Counted from the first letter of the stretch, positions 52,207 to 61,958 are shown. The stretch is 64,000 nt of DNA from Phyllobacterium zundukense (GCF_025452195.1 NZ_CP104972.1:124001-188000); one strand, 5' to 3'. Numbers and translations are program-made. Notes: generated by a model from the letters alone, not told the origin.

Positions 52207-53757
52207 CTACAGGCCCCACGGCAGCCCGAGGGCCTTCCAGACCGCAAAGAGAGCCGTCCACAGCACGAACATCAAAACGACATAAGGAAGCATCAGCGAG
52301 ACTATGGTGCCGACGCCCGCGGACTTGTCGTATTTCTGGGCAAAGCCGACGACGAGCGCAAAATATGCGTTCAGCGGGGTGATCGCGTTCATCGGCGAGT
52401 CGCCAACTCGATAGGCCGCAAGCACAGCCTCCGGCTCGACGCCAAGCTTCATCAGCAGCGGCACGAAGACGGGTGCGAAAATCGCCCACTTTGCGATTGC
52501 ACCGGTCAGCAACAGGTCGATGATCGCCACAACGACGATAAAGCCGATCAGCAGTGGCAGGGCGCCAATATTCGCCGCCTGCAGTGCGCCGGAAAGGCTG
52601 AGTGCCATAACCGTGCCTATGTTGGTGTAGGTGAAATAGGATACGAACTGGCTGAGGACGAAAAACAGGAAGATTGTCCCGCCCATATTCTTGATAGACT
52701 TCTCAATCGCGGCAATCACCTCCGATAATGTCCGCAAGGTGCCGGCGCCAATACCGTAAGTCCACCCTGTCACCAGAAACATGAGCATGATGAGCGCGAT
52801 CAGCCCATTCATGAATGGGGAATTACCGATCAGTTCGCCGGTTTCAGGATTGCGCAACGGCGCGCCACTGGGAAGAGTCAAGAGCAAGAACACCACCAGG
52901 AGGCCCATGAGCCCGTAGAGCGCAAACCTCAAACCGCGTGATTCCTGCTCGGACAGCACCGCCCCTTGATCCGGGACGCTCGCGTCGGCCGATGCCTCCG
53001 GCTTGTATTCCCCGAGTCGTGGCGAAATCATGCGGTCCGTTATGAATGCGATGATGAAAGTCAGGAAGATCACCGATGCGATGGAGAACCAGACATTCGA
53101 CGCCAGCCCGATCGATCGGGCGGGATCGACCAGGCGCGCCGCATCGTTGGTGAATTCCACCAGGACCGCATCGAGCGGTTTGATGAGCATGTTGACTGTG
53201 AAAGCGCCTGCCACCGCCGCAAACCCGAGCGCCAGACCCGCCAGCGGATGTCTGCCGACCGCCAAATAGGCGACGCCTGCAAGCGGGATGAGAACCAGAT
53301 AACCCGCATCCGCAGCGATACTTGCGAGGATGCCTACGAATGCCAGGATGTAGGTCAGCGCCCAGCGCGGCGAAACGATGACGAGCTTGCGGATGAGCGC
53401 CGTGACCAGACCGGACTCCTCGGCTACACCCGCGCCGATCATGGCGGCGATCATAAGCCCTACTGCTGTGAAGCTCATGAAGTTGGGAATGAGTGAGGCG
53501 TAGAGAAATCGGATGCCTTCGACGTTCAACAGGCTGCGTATTTCCGTCGAAGCGGTCTCGATTTCGTGCGTGTCAGGGTTGATGCGCTCAAAGCTGACCG
53601 CCGCCCCGAACGCACCTAGCACGGCGGACAATACGATGACGATGCCGATCAGGATCAGAAAGATGATCACGGGATGGGGAACCATGTTTCCCACCTTCTC
53701 GACGCCATCAAGCAATCTTTGCATTACGGTCTTTGGCGCAGTCGTGGCAGTGGTCAT
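52207..53757 (-). CDS. AbgT-family transporter
   Basis: A 516-residue integral membrane protein with the AbgT signature: VGNMVPHPVIIFLILIGIVI, AVGLMIAAMIGAGVAEESGL, ASIAADAGYLVLIPLAGVAY and YRVGDSPMNAITPLNAYFAL. E. coli AbgT takes up p-aminobenzoyl-glutamate; other members export sulfonamides. With the M20 peptidase gene immediately downstream an uptake role is likelier. GGAGATG lies just before the ATG. It is the first gene of a likely three-gene operon. Confidence 0.92.
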   Translation of the reverse strand: MTTATTAPKTVMQRLLDGVEKVGNMVPHPVIIFLILIGIVIVLSAVLGAFGAAVSFERINPDTHEIETASTEIRSLLNVEGIRFLYASLIPNFMSFTAVGLMIAAMIGAGVAEESGLVTALIRKLVIVSPRWALTYILAFVGILASIAADAGYLVLIPLAGVAYLAVGRHPLAGLALGFAAVAGAFTVNMLIKPLDAVLVEFTNDAARLVDPARSIGLASNVWFSIASVIFLTFIIAFITDRMISPRLGEYKPEASADASVPDQGAVLSEQESRGLRFALYGLMGLLVVFLLLTLPSGAPLRNPETGELIGNSPFMNGLIALIMLMFLVTGWTYGIGAGTLRTLSEVIAAIEKSIKNMGGTIFLFFVLSQFVSYFTYTNIGTVMALSLSGALQAANIGALPLLIGFIVVVAIIDLLLTGAIAKWAIFAPVFVPLLMKLGVEPEAVLAAYRVGDSPMNAITPLNAYFALVVGFAQKYDKSAGVGTIVSLMLPYVVLMFVLWTALFAVWKALGLPWGL

Positions 53758-54396
53758 TTCACATCTCCGTTAAGCCAACCGATTTCGCCCAGTTGTTCAA
53801 AGGACACCAAGAGATGATGGCGCGGCTTCCTGGGATTGCTCAAACTGTGGCCGCCATGATGACGAGCCATGCTAGGGACAGGGCCCGGGCCACCCGCCAC
53901 AGAATCGCAGAGATGGCCGTCGAGCGGTCAATGATCGCGTCAGGTACCGATGCCCCCTATCAGTTGCCGTGCATGCAAGCGACGCGCCGAGAAATGAAGA
54001 CAGTAGCAGCTCCTTCGTACCTACGGGACAGTCACCAGTTTCGACGCCGACGACAAACGCCGCAAGCATTACCGTTCGGAATATACTGTTGCTCCAATTA
54101 TCCGTGATAGGCATGGAATCCCAAAACCAAGCTTTCAGTTCAAATTTCCCGGCTTTCGTGCCGTGAACTGGATCGAAGGATTTTCGCCTGTCAGGATGAT
54201 CGAGTGAGCGGCGATCGCTTCGCCAAGGAATAACTCCGCGTTGACGACTAAATGCTATAACACCGTGACACCACCTGGAATCGACACCACAATTCAACGG
54301 GACAGCGAGCCAATGCATTGCGTCGCTGCGGTCAACTCCAAACTGTCTTCGATCATCGAAGCTGCACCATATGCCATCGGTTGAGGGGAACCCGAT
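53758..54396. other. Gap between divergent operons; no gene recognised
   Basis: The minus strand is open from 54318 to 53872 but with an Arg/Cys/Trp-rich, non-protein-like translation and no ribosome site. The region should hold the promoters of abgT (left) and of the hydrolase gene (right, GAGGGG at its end). Confidence 0.5.
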
Positions 54397-56073
54397 TTGA
54401 AAGCTAATATTTCGGTCCTGGCAAAGTCGTTCTCCGCCGTTGGTCTGCTCGTCGGTATTCTATTTTTTGCTGCATCACTTACGCCAAGTCTCATGCCGCG
54501 CTCCTTCCTGGTTCAGGGCGCGCTTTCAGGGTTTTGCGCAGCGCTCGGCTACGGCGTCGGCGTGGCGGCTGTCTGGCTCTGGCGCTATCTGGAAATCCCT
54601 GTGCCACGAGCGCGCGTTCAGAAAGCCGCCAAATGGATCGCTGTGGTTTTGTGTATCGGAACCACCGGCGTCTTCCTGTGGAAGGCCGCTCAATGGCAAA
54701 ACACAGTGCGGAGCCTCATGGGTCTGGAGCCCGTTGACAGCGTGGAACCAATTGAGCTTGCGGCCATAGCGCTTGGCATTTTTCTGGTGGTTGTCCTGTT
54801 CGCGCGCCTCTTCCGGCAGACATTCCGGCTGTTCCAGCGCAGGCTCAACCGCGTCGTACCGCGCCGTGTGTCCAAGGTCATTGGCGGCATTCTTGCGGTG
54901 GCACTCTTCTGGTCGGTGGCACAGGGTGTTCTGTTCAAGGTCGTCTTGCGGATGGTCGATACATCCTTTCGCGAGCTCGATGCCAGAATCGATGACGGCT
55001 CAACACGCCCATCGGATCCTGCAAAGCCTGGTGGTCCAGGCTCGGTCCTCGACTGGCAAAACTTGGGACGACAGGGTCGAACCTTCATCGCTTCCGGACC
55101 TACCGGAGCGCAGATCGGTAATTTCTTTAATGCAAAGGCGCTTGACCCCATACGCGTCTATGTCGGGTTGAATTCCGCCGAAACGGTCGATGAACGAGCG
55201 CGCCTTGCGCTTGAGGAGTTGAAGCGCGACGGCGGGTTCGAGAGATCGGCGTTGATTGTCATCGTCCCGACAGGCACGGGATGGGTCGATCCCGAAGGCA
55301 TCGACACCGTCGAGTATCTCCATCATGGCGATATCGCCAGCGTTGCCATGCAATATTCCTATCTCAGCAGCTGGCTATCCTTGCTTGTAGAACCGGGCTA
55401 TGGCGCCGAGGCAGGTCAAGCGCTGTTTCGCCAGGTGTACCGTCACTGGGTTGCGCTTCCACGTGAGACGAGGCCGAAACTTTACCTCTATGGCTTGAGC
55501 CTTGGTGCGATGAATTCCGAGCTTTCAGCCCATCTCTACGATATTATCAGCGATCCCTTTCAAGGTGCCCTATGGAGTGGTCCACCCTTCCAGAGCCGCA
55601 TCTGGAACTCCGTTACGTCCGACCGGAATCCCGGTTCGCCAGCCTGGCTGCCGCGCTTTCGTGACGGTTCGATCATAAGGTTTACGAACCAGGACAATGC
55701 CCTGAATATCCCGGATGCAATCTGGGGACCTCTTCGCATCGTCTATCTCCAATATGCCAGCGATCCCGTGACGTTCTTTGATTTTCACGCGCTCTATCGG
55801 GAGCCGGATTGGATGAAGAGCCGGCGTGGTCCCGATGTCTCGCCAAGCCTTCGCTGGATTCCAGGGGTCACAATGCTGCAGCTCCTGTTCGACATGGCAA
55901 CCGCAACGACCTCGCCGATGGGGTATGGCCATGTCTATGCCCCGGAGCACTATATCGACGGCTGGCTTGCCGTGACCGCTCCGCCAAACATCCAGCCGAA
56001 CGATATTTCGCGGCTGAAGGCTTTTTTCTTCGAACGGTCGCGGAGCTCTGGCTATCCGCCTCCAAGCGACTGA
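54397..56073 (+). CDS. Membrane alpha/beta-hydrolase (Abhydrolase_9 family)
   Basis: A 558-residue protein. The N-terminal part (about 10-200) has four to five helices, beginning SAVGLLVGILFFAASLTPSL and MPRSFLVQGALSGFCAALGY. The C-terminal hydrolase domain has LYLYGLSLGAMNSE, with the nucleophile elbow G-L-S-L-G, and a final region GYGHVYAPEHYIDGWLAVT. This is the PF15420/PF10081 architecture; the substrate is unknown, with lipids suspected. The start is a TTG at 54397 with GAGGGG at good distance; no ATG is available nearby. Confidence 0.85.
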   Translation: MKANISVLAKSFSAVGLLVGILFFAASLTPSLMPRSFLVQGALSGFCAALGYGVGVAAVWLWRYLEIPVPRARVQKAAKWIAVVLCIGTTGVFLWKAAQWQNTVRSLMGLEPVDSVEPIELAAIALGIFLVVVLFARLFRQTFRLFQRRLNRVVPRRVSKVIGGILAVALFWSVAQGVLFKVVLRMVDTSFRELDARIDDGSTRPSDPAKPGGPGSVLDWQNLGRQGRTFIASGPTGAQIGNFFNAKALDPIRVYVGLNSAETVDERARLALEELKRDGGFERSALIVIVPTGTGWVDPEGIDTVEYLHHGDIASVAMQYSYLSSWLSLLVEPGYGAEAGQALFRQVYRHWVALPRETRPKLYLYGLSLGAMNSELSAHLYDIISDPFQGALWSGPPFQSRIWNSVTSDRNPGSPAWLPRFRDGSIIRFTNQDNALNIPDAIWGPLRIVYLQYASDPVTFFDFHALYREPDWMKSRRGPDVSPSLRWIPGVTMLQLLFDMATATTSPMGYGHVYAPEHYIDGWLAVTAPPNIQPNDISRLKAFFFERSRSSGYPPPSD

Positions 56074-56223
56074 CTACGGGCCAAGATACGAGCGCGTCGA
56101 CAGAAAAAGAAACACAATGCATAGCCGTGGGATTCATGGCTAATCTCTTTGACGGGTCCGGCACGATATAGTTTTTTTGCAGCGCGTCCCAGCGTTCGTC
56201 CCCGCGGAGAAAATGGAGGCAAC

Positions 56224-56715
56224 ATGTCTGACCTGATTGCGATCGTATATCCGACCGAACCAAAAGCCGAGGAGGTGCGCAATCGGCTGCTCGAGCTCCA
56301 GAAAGAGTATCTGATTACGCTCGGCGATGCTGTCATCGCCACCAAAACCGACGCCGGCAAGATAAAGCTCAATCAGATGGTGAGTACGACAGCCGCGGGC
56401 GCGGTTTCCGGCAGCTTCTGGGGCTTGCTGATTGGCGTCCTGTTTCTCAACCCGTTACTAGGCGCCGCGGTGGGTGCGGCGTCGGGCGCCCTCGGTGGCG
56501 CGTTGACCGACGTCGGTATCAACGACAACTTCATGAAGGATCTCGCGGCCACTATTCAGCCCGGAAATGCCGCACTGTTTGTGCTCGTGCAATCGATGAC
56601 AGCCGACAAGGTACTGAAGGATATCTCGCATTACGGCGGTATTGTTCTCAAAACGTCGTTGGATGAAACCAAGGAGCAGGTTCTGCGCGACGCTCTGCAG
56701 AAGGCCACATCGTGA
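56224..56715 (+). CDS. DUF1269-family membrane protein
   Basis: A 163-residue protein: LIAIVYPTEPKAEEVRNRLL, a hydrophobic glycine-rich hairpin in the middle (GSFWGLLIGVLFLNPLLGAA, VGAASGALGGALTDVGI) and AALFVLVQSMTADKVL near the end. This matches DUF1269. The function is unknown; members are often stress-associated. GGAGG precedes the ATG at 56224. It lies between the hydrolase and the AI-2E-family permease on the same strand. Confidence 0.88.
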   Translation: MSDLIAIVYPTEPKAEEVRNRLLELQKEYLITLGDAVIATKTDAGKIKLNQMVSTTAAGAVSGSFWGLLIGVLFLNPLLGAAVGAASGALGGALTDVGINDNFMKDLAATIQPGNAALFVLVQSMTADKVLKDISHYGGIVLKTSLDETKEQVLRDALQKATS

Positions 56716-56842
56716 CCCTCACAGGCCATGGCGGTGCGGTATGAGCCGCTTCGTCAGACCTGTAACCTGCCGCGAACGCTATGGCCCGCGGTAGGCGGTT
56801 GTACGACGAACTTGGTTGGGGTGGAGTGCGGGCAAGCAAGAC

Positions 56843-57889
56843 ATGGCAGTTCAAAATGCAAAACCGATGATCGGCTATCTTGCAACTGGCATCCTCGTTC
56901 TTGCGCTGCTTCGCTTCGGCCAGGCAATCTTTGTACCGCTCGCCTTTTCTGTGTTTGTCATCGCGCTTGTTGCGCCCCTCCAGATCAAGTTGCAGCGCTG
57001 GATGCCTCAACTGCTTGCCCTGCTAATGACGCTCTCTGCAACAATCATTATCATCGTCGCCGTCGCCTCCTCAGTGACTTGGGGCCTAAGCAAGCTTGGC
57101 CAATGGCTGTTCGTCAACGCCCGCCGATTCCAGGAAGTATATGTCCACTGGACTGACTGGCTGGAAGAACACGGCATTGCCGTCGCAGGTCCGCTCGCCG
57201 ATCGTTTCGACGTTACATGGCTGGTCGGTTTTACCCAGGGACTGGCGGGACGTCTTAACAGCTTTGCTGGATTTGCATTGCTGGTCTTTGTATTCGTCAT
57301 GCTCGGCCTCCTGGAAACAGAGGATTTTGGCAAGCGTCTTCGTTCCCCCACTCTGCAACCGCAGGGCATTAAAATGCTTCAAGCCAATCGCGAGATATCA
57401 GCGAAACTACGCAGTTTCATGCTGGTGCGCACGTTTGCCAGCGTCCTGACCGGCCTGATCGTCTGGGCATTCGCATACATCGCCGGCCTCGAACTGGCAG
57501 CGGCTTGGGGCGCCATTGCCTTTACCCTCAATTACATCCCATTCCTTGGTCCCTTCATAGCAACCGTCCTTCCCACGCTTTTTGCCATTGGCCAATTCGA
57601 TTCCTGGCAAATGGCTTTGGCAGTCTTCGTCGGGTTGAACCTGATCCAGTTCCTGGTTGGAAGCTACCTTGAACCTCTGTTGATCGGCACATCGCTGGCG
57701 ATCTCGCCTTTCGCCGTCATCTTTTCGGTATTCTTCTGGAGCTTCATGTGGGGGGTGCCGGGCGCATTCATTGGCGTCCCCATTCTCATCGCGTTCATAA
57801 TCTACTGCGAGAAATCGGCGGCGGCGAAATGGATTGCCGTGTTGCTGTCCGCCAAGTCCTTTGACGATTCCGGCAAAGCTTCCACCTAA
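56843..57889 (+). CDS. AI-2E transporter family (PerM-like) permease
   Basis: A 348-residue membrane protein with about eight helices: AIFVPLAFSVFVIALVAPLQ, a central soluble region with LRSFMLVRTFASVLTGLIVW, and the C-terminal signature NYIPFLGPFIATVLPTLFAI followed by NLIQFLVGSYLEPLLIGTSL and WGVPGAFIGVPILIAFII. Family members include quorum-signal exporters and Na+/H+ antiporters, so the cargo is uncertain. The ATG at 56843 is used; an earlier in-frame start at 56816 lacks a ribosome site. Confidence 0.9.
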   Translation: MAVQNAKPMIGYLATGILVLALLRFGQAIFVPLAFSVFVIALVAPLQIKLQRWMPQLLALLMTLSATIIIIVAVASSVTWGLSKLGQWLFVNARRFQEVYVHWTDWLEEHGIAVAGPLADRFDVTWLVGFTQGLAGRLNSFAGFALLVFVFVMLGLLETEDFGKRLRSPTLQPQGIKMLQANREISAKLRSFMLVRTFASVLTGLIVWAFAYIAGLELAAAWGAIAFTLNYIPFLGPFIATVLPTLFAIGQFDSWQMALAVFVGLNLIQFLVGSYLEPLLIGTSLAISPFAVIFSVFFWSFMWGVPGAFIGVPILIAFIIYCEKSAAAKWIAVLLSAKSFDDSGKAST

Positions 57890-58154
57890 CTTCGAATGTC
57901 TACAGGCTGAGACATCACCAGTTCCGCAACTCGTTTCGTAACAGTTACGTACTGAACAGACTGCAGCGCTTGTGTCATTCTTTTCAAAACGAGCATTTAT
58001 ACCTGCGTGATTTCCAACTCCGGTGGCTTTATTGGAGAATCAATGCCTGCACTTCCCCCAATAAAAATGGATCGAAGTATCGCCCTAGCCGGCTCAAATA
58101 GCAGGGCAAGGCCACCTGTTCGCACCTCGTTCTGGTACGACGAATGGTGAAATC

Positions 58155-59306
58155 ATGAACGCTCATGATCAGATCGCGCCATCGGATGCGACGCTCGACC
58201 AAAACTTCCAGCAGGCAGCAGCAGCCGCTGCCATCAACTGTCCTCGTTCCCCATCGAAGCGCCCATCTTCCGGCGTATCCTCTATTCCCGCTTTCACATT
58301 TGACACCAGAGGCGTGCCTATTGATCAACAGTATGACGCCTGGTGCAAAAGCTTCTCGTCGATGCTTGAATTTGGCGAACGCAGAGACAGATTCCGCGGC
58401 TTTGCAGGAAAACAGACCGTATGGGATCTCGGCCGTCTGGCGTTCTCGCGGATCAGAACAAGCGCACTCGACTTCGCAAGTGTCCCGGGGCACACGCGCC
58501 GGGAAGCGCTCGACCACTGGACGTTGACCATCCCCCTTGACGGATCGATCAGCACCATTGGTCCGGCAGGAAGCTTTCAAGGCAGCGCCGGCATAGTACA
58601 GGTCCATTCCTTGGGGCGTTGGTTTGAAGGGAGTGTAACAGATAGCGAAATGCTGATGCTTTTTGTTCCCCGCGATTCCGATCCAGAAGTGGCACATGTC
58701 CTCGCCGCTTGCGAATTCTCCACAGTCGATACGGCGATGGGCCGGCTATTGTCCGATTACTTCATCGGACTAGCCAAGCGGCTGCCAGCGGTCGAGACCG
58801 ACAATCTCCCTGAACTCGTGGGCGCGACGCAGGCGATGATCCGGGCGTGCCTGCTGCCGTCTTCGGGCAACATTGAGGAGGCTCAAACGCCTATCGCCCG
58901 CGTGTTGCTCGATAAGGCACGCCGCATCATGCAATCCAGATTGTTCGACCCATCGTTCAATGCGCATGCGTTGCGGCGCGACCTTGCGATTTCACGCACA
59001 GGACTTTATCGGATGTTCGAGCCATTCGGCGGCGTTATGCATTACCTGCAGCACCAGCGTCTCCTCGATGCACACGCGGCATTGGCGGACCCGAACGACA
59101 AACGCCGTATTATCGAGATCGCTGAGCAGCGGTGTTTCAGTGATGGTGCCGAGTTCAGCCGGGCATTCAAGAGGGAGTTCGGCTATACGCCAAGCGAGGT
59201 GAGAGCAGGCCGCAAGAGCAGTGTGCCGAGCAGGCCAGCAGGCGAAATCGCCACGGCAGCTCCTGAAGAACGGCTGGGGTTGCTGCTACGCAAACTTCAC
59301 GGTTGA
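58155..59306 (+). CDS. AraC-family transcriptional regulator
   Basis: A 383-residue regulator. The N-terminal part (about 50-230) looks like an AraC_binding_2-type ligand domain (QYDAWCKSFSSMLEFGERRD, DHWTLTIPLDGSISTIG). The C-terminal AraC domain has two helix-turn-helix units (FNAHALRRDLAISRTGLYRM, IIEIAEQRCFSDGAEFSRAF) ending KREFGYTPSEVRAG. The gene is a single unit. It could control the oxidoreductase/cupin genes further right, but no site is seen to support that. Confidence 0.9.
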   Translation: MNAHDQIAPSDATLDQNFQQAAAAAAINCPRSPSKRPSSGVSSIPAFTFDTRGVPIDQQYDAWCKSFSSMLEFGERRDRFRGFAGKQTVWDLGRLAFSRIRTSALDFASVPGHTRREALDHWTLTIPLDGSISTIGPAGSFQGSAGIVQVHSLGRWFEGSVTDSEMLMLFVPRDSDPEVAHVLAACEFSTVDTAMGRLLSDYFIGLAKRLPAVETDNLPELVGATQAMIRACLLPSSGNIEEAQTPIARVLLDKARRIMQSRLFDPSFNAHALRRDLAISRTGLYRMFEPFGGVMHYLQHQRLLDAHAALADPNDKRRIIEIAEQRCFSDGAEFSRAFKREFGYTPSEVRAGRKSSVPSRPAGEIATAAPEERLGLLLRKLHG

Positions 59307-59566
59307 CCTGCAACAAACGATCAACGGCGCAGCTCAAAAATTGGCGGACAAATCAGCATTGACCGCACTGTGATGTTAAGGGAAGATCGAGCAAAATGTG
59401 CGATCTGGCTGCGTGATCAGGTTTTCGCGTTTGTCGCGCCGTTGATAGCATAACGACGCAACAATTTGATATTCCACCAGCGTATGCTGCGTTGCTTCGA
59501 ACCGATTCTGAGGCAAATAGTCATTGGTCATACTTGACAACAACAGGTTCATCGGAAGGTCGTGTT

Positions 59567-59653
59567 ATGTTGCGTGGCACTACGATTATTATTGTTTCCA
59601 TCGTCCTGGTTGTGGTGGCATGGAAGTTGATGCTTGCGTTCATGATACTCTAA
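59567..59653 (+). CDS. Small single-span membrane protein, 28 residues
   Basis: The frame reads MLRGTTIIIVSIVLVVVAWK and then LMLAFMIL. It has an AAGG ribosome site 9-10 bases upstream and a TTGACA at 59534-59539 that could be a -35 element. It is almost entirely a membrane helix with a positively charged start. No family name is known. I infer a real peptide because the ribosome site, start and composition agree. Confidence 0.5.
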   Translation: MLRGTTIIIVSIVLVVVAWKLMLAFMIL

Positions 59654-59788
59654 TAGTTCAGGCGTGTTCATGACAAATCTTCTCGTCCAACAGGGTCAGG
59701 TGGACGCGCGTTTGCCATTTCGCTGGCTACAGGTGAAACCGGATAAACCACTGCATCTATCATCTGTGTCGCGGTCACCACGGCACCT

Positions 59789-60541
59789 CTAACTGGCCAT
59801 CGAGCGGTACAGCCAGTCGCCGTAGCGCATCGAACCAATACGCCTGTCGTTGAGTGGAAGCAGTGTGTCATCATTCAGTTCGACACCATAGTAAGGCACG
59901 CTATCGTCGCTAATCACCTGGCGCGTGTCCTCGTTTGCCGTGAGATACATACGAGCAATCTCATCGAGACCGAACCGCTCGGGTCCGCTGATCTCCACAG
60001 TGTCGTTCCTTGCCGCGCCTACTGCCAGTTCGGCCAGCATTTCAGCGACATTGTCGGCAGCTATGGGCTTTACAGATGCCGTTGGAAGCCGAAAACCATT
60101 TCCATCTGCTCCCAAATTAATCACACCGCTGATAAATTCGAAGAATTGCGTGGAGTGGAGGATGGTAAAGGGCCGCCTCGCTGCTCTGATCAGATTTTCC
60201 TGCACCATTTTCGCGCGGAAATAATCGCTCTCGACAAGGCGAGGCGTTCCCACAACGGAAAGCGCCAAGTAATGCCTGACGCCTGCATCTGCTGATGCAT
60301 TCAACAAATTTCGGGTGGAAGACTTGAAAAACGCCAAGGCGGAGTCGTCGCCAAATAATGCGGTGTTGGTGACGTCGATAACAGCGTCAGCTCCAGAAAT
60401 GACAGCCGTGAGGCCCTCGCCAGTGACACTGTTGACCCCGAAAGAAAGCGATGCCGGGACCACTTCGATATCCATCTGTCGGAGTTTCTCGACGAGTTGC
60501 GTTCCGACGAGTCCGCTGGCTCCCATGACCGTAATCTTCAT
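59789..60541 (-). CDS. NmrA/SDR-type NAD(P)-binding oxidoreductase
   Basis: A 250-residue atypical short-chain dehydrogenase: VMGASGLVGTQLVEKLRQ (NAD(P) glycine motif), DAVIDVTNTALFGDDSALAF, GVRHYLALSVVGTPRLVESD and FRAKMVQENLIRAARRPFTI, then LHSTQFFEFI. GGGAG lies before the ATG at 60541; a longer in-frame reading back to 60694 has no support. NmrA-like proteins act as redox sensors or quinone/sugar oxidoreductases. It is a clear paralogue of 61203-61958 and is separated from it only by the cupin gene. Confidence 0.88.
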   Translation of the reverse strand: MKITVMGASGLVGTQLVEKLRQMDIEVVPASLSFGVNSVTGEGLTAVISGADAVIDVTNTALFGDDSALAFFKSSTRNLLNASADAGVRHYLALSVVGTPRLVESDYFRAKMVQENLIRAARRPFTILHSTQFFEFISGVINLGADGNGFRLPTASVKPIAADNVAEMLAELAVGAARNDTVEISGPERFGLDEIARMYLTANEDTRQVISDDSVPYYGVELNDDTLLPLNDRRIGSMRYGDWLYRSMAS

Positions 60542-60690
60542 CAGCTTGCTCCCTTTGTCGTGTTGAGTGGCTTCAACTTGATCCGCCCCTCGGATCACGA
60601 ATGATGCTGGAGCAGTGTTCTGACGGGCACTCCGACATCGATAAAGCTTCGCCTCGTGCCAATCCGCGGCAAAAACAAGCGCATGGATTA

Positions 60691-61098
60691 TCACTCCACC
60701 GGCATGACGACCGGAGCGTCCTTGTTCTTGAGCAGCACAACAATAAATTTCGCCGGCTCAGAGGTGCTCGCATTGCGGCTGACCAGGTGAATGTCAGATG
60801 GGCTTTCGTAGAAGGTTTCTCCCGGCGACAACGTGACTTCTTTTTCTCCCTTGACCTGCATCACGATCGAGCCTTCCAAAACGTAGACGAATGCATTTGC
60901 ATCGTGTTTGTGGATAGGCGAGGAACCGCCGGGCTCATACTCGACCGATATCATAAGCCCTTCCTTGCCAGGATAATTTGGCAAGTCCTTTTGCATGAGG
61001 GGTTTAACCTTGGCACCATCTTCAGCGGCAATGGCCGGCAAAGCGCCAAGCAGGCCAACTGCAGCTGACACAACGAGCGTTACCAATACTGATTTCAT
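60691..61098 (-). CDS. Secreted cupin-domain protein
   Basis: A 135-residue protein with a signal peptide (SVLVTLVVSAAVGLLGALPA, cleavage after AIA). A single cupin barrel follows: GGSSPIHKHDANAFVYVLEG carries the His-x-His and Glu metal residues, and LSPGETFYESPSDIHLVSRN the second motif with His. It should be periplasmic and bind a metal. AAAGGG precedes the ATG at 61098. It lies between two paralogous NmrA-like oxidoreductases on the same strand. Confidence 0.88.
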   Translation of the reverse strand: MKSVLVTLVVSAAVGLLGALPAIAAEDGAKVKPLMQKDLPNYPGKEGLMISVEYEPGGSSPIHKHDANAFVYVLEGSIVMQVKGEKEVTLSPGETFYESPSDIHLVSRNASTSEPAKFIVVLLKNKDAPVVMPVE

Positions 61099-61202
61099 TG
61101 TGATAATCCCTTTGTTTTGGATGCATGTGCGTTGTATACGCGTGTCGACCTCCAATACGCCGAGGCCAACAACTCACGTGCCTAGGTGTTCGCCACACTG
61201 GC

Positions 61203-61958
61203 TCACTTCGGCTGCTGGGATTGTCGGAACCAATCCTCGAAGCTGATCTTGCCGAGCCGCGCACCGTCGCCGGGCACGATCGACTGGTCATTGAGTTCAG
61301 ATCCGAAATAGCGCGCATGGACATCCGCCTCGACCGTGCGCGGATCGTTAGCGGCTTTCAGATACCGGGCGACGATCTCATTCATGGGAGCGCGCTCGGG
61401 CCCCGCAATCTCGATCGTGCCATTGAGCGGCTTCGCCAGAGCGACATCTGCCATTGCATCGGCAACGTCGTCCGATGCGATAGGCTGGAAAGATGCAGGC
61501 GACAGCCGAGCGACGCTACCTACCGTCGCTTCATCAGCAATGCCTTTCAGGAACTCCATGAACTGGGTGGAATGGACAATCGTGTATGGAATACGCGATT
61601 CCTTGATGAGTCGCTCCTGGGCAAGTTTGGCCCTGAAGTAACCATTTTCCGGCAACCGCTCCGTTCCCACGATCGATAGCGCAATGTGGTGCTTTACGCC
61701 TGCCTTGGCTTCTGCAGCGAGCAGATTGCGCCCCGAGGTTTCAAAAAATTCGAGTACAGCCTTGTCTTCCCACAAAGGTGCATTTGCAAGGTCAACGACG
61801 ACGTCGGCCCCGACCAACGCTTCCGCCAGGCCTTCGCCGGTGATGGTGTTGACGCCAGTGTTTGGTGATACGGCAAGAACCTCCTGACCCTTATTGCGCA
61901 GACGTGCGGCGGTCTTGGATCCGATAAGTCCAGTTCCACCGATAATAACAATTTTCAT
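61203..61958 (-). CDS. NmrA/SDR-type NAD(P)-binding oxidoreductase, paralogue
   Basis: A 251-residue enzyme: IVIIGGTGLIGSKTAARLRN (glycine motif), NTITGEGLAEALVGADVVVD, HHIALSIVGTERLPENGYFR, AKLAQERLIKESRIPYTIVH and STQFMEFLKGIADEA. It aligns along its whole length with the protein at 59789-60541 (shared TGEGL, STQF.EF, SGPER/AGPER and YFR blocks), so one arose by duplication. The ATG at 61958 is preceded by GAGGAGAC. Function is unknown beyond NAD(P)-dependent redox chemistry or sensing. Confidence 0.9.
   Translation of the reverse strand: MKIVIIGGTGLIGSKTAARLRNKGQEVLAVSPNTGVNTITGEGLAEALVGADVVVDLANAPLWEDKAVLEFFETSGRNLLAAEAKAGVKHHIALSIVGTERLPENGYFRAKLAQERLIKESRIPYTIVHSTQFMEFLKGIADEATVGSVARLSPASFQPIASDDVADAMADVALAKPLNGTIEIAGPERAPMNEIVARYLKAANDPRTVEADVHARYFGSELNDQSIVPGDGARLGKISFEDWFRQSQQPK

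Noticed and set aside
53872..54318. 148-codon minus-strand frame in the gap before the hydrolase gene
   Set aside because: The translation is rich in Arg, Trp and Cys without conserved motifs, and no ribosome site precedes it.
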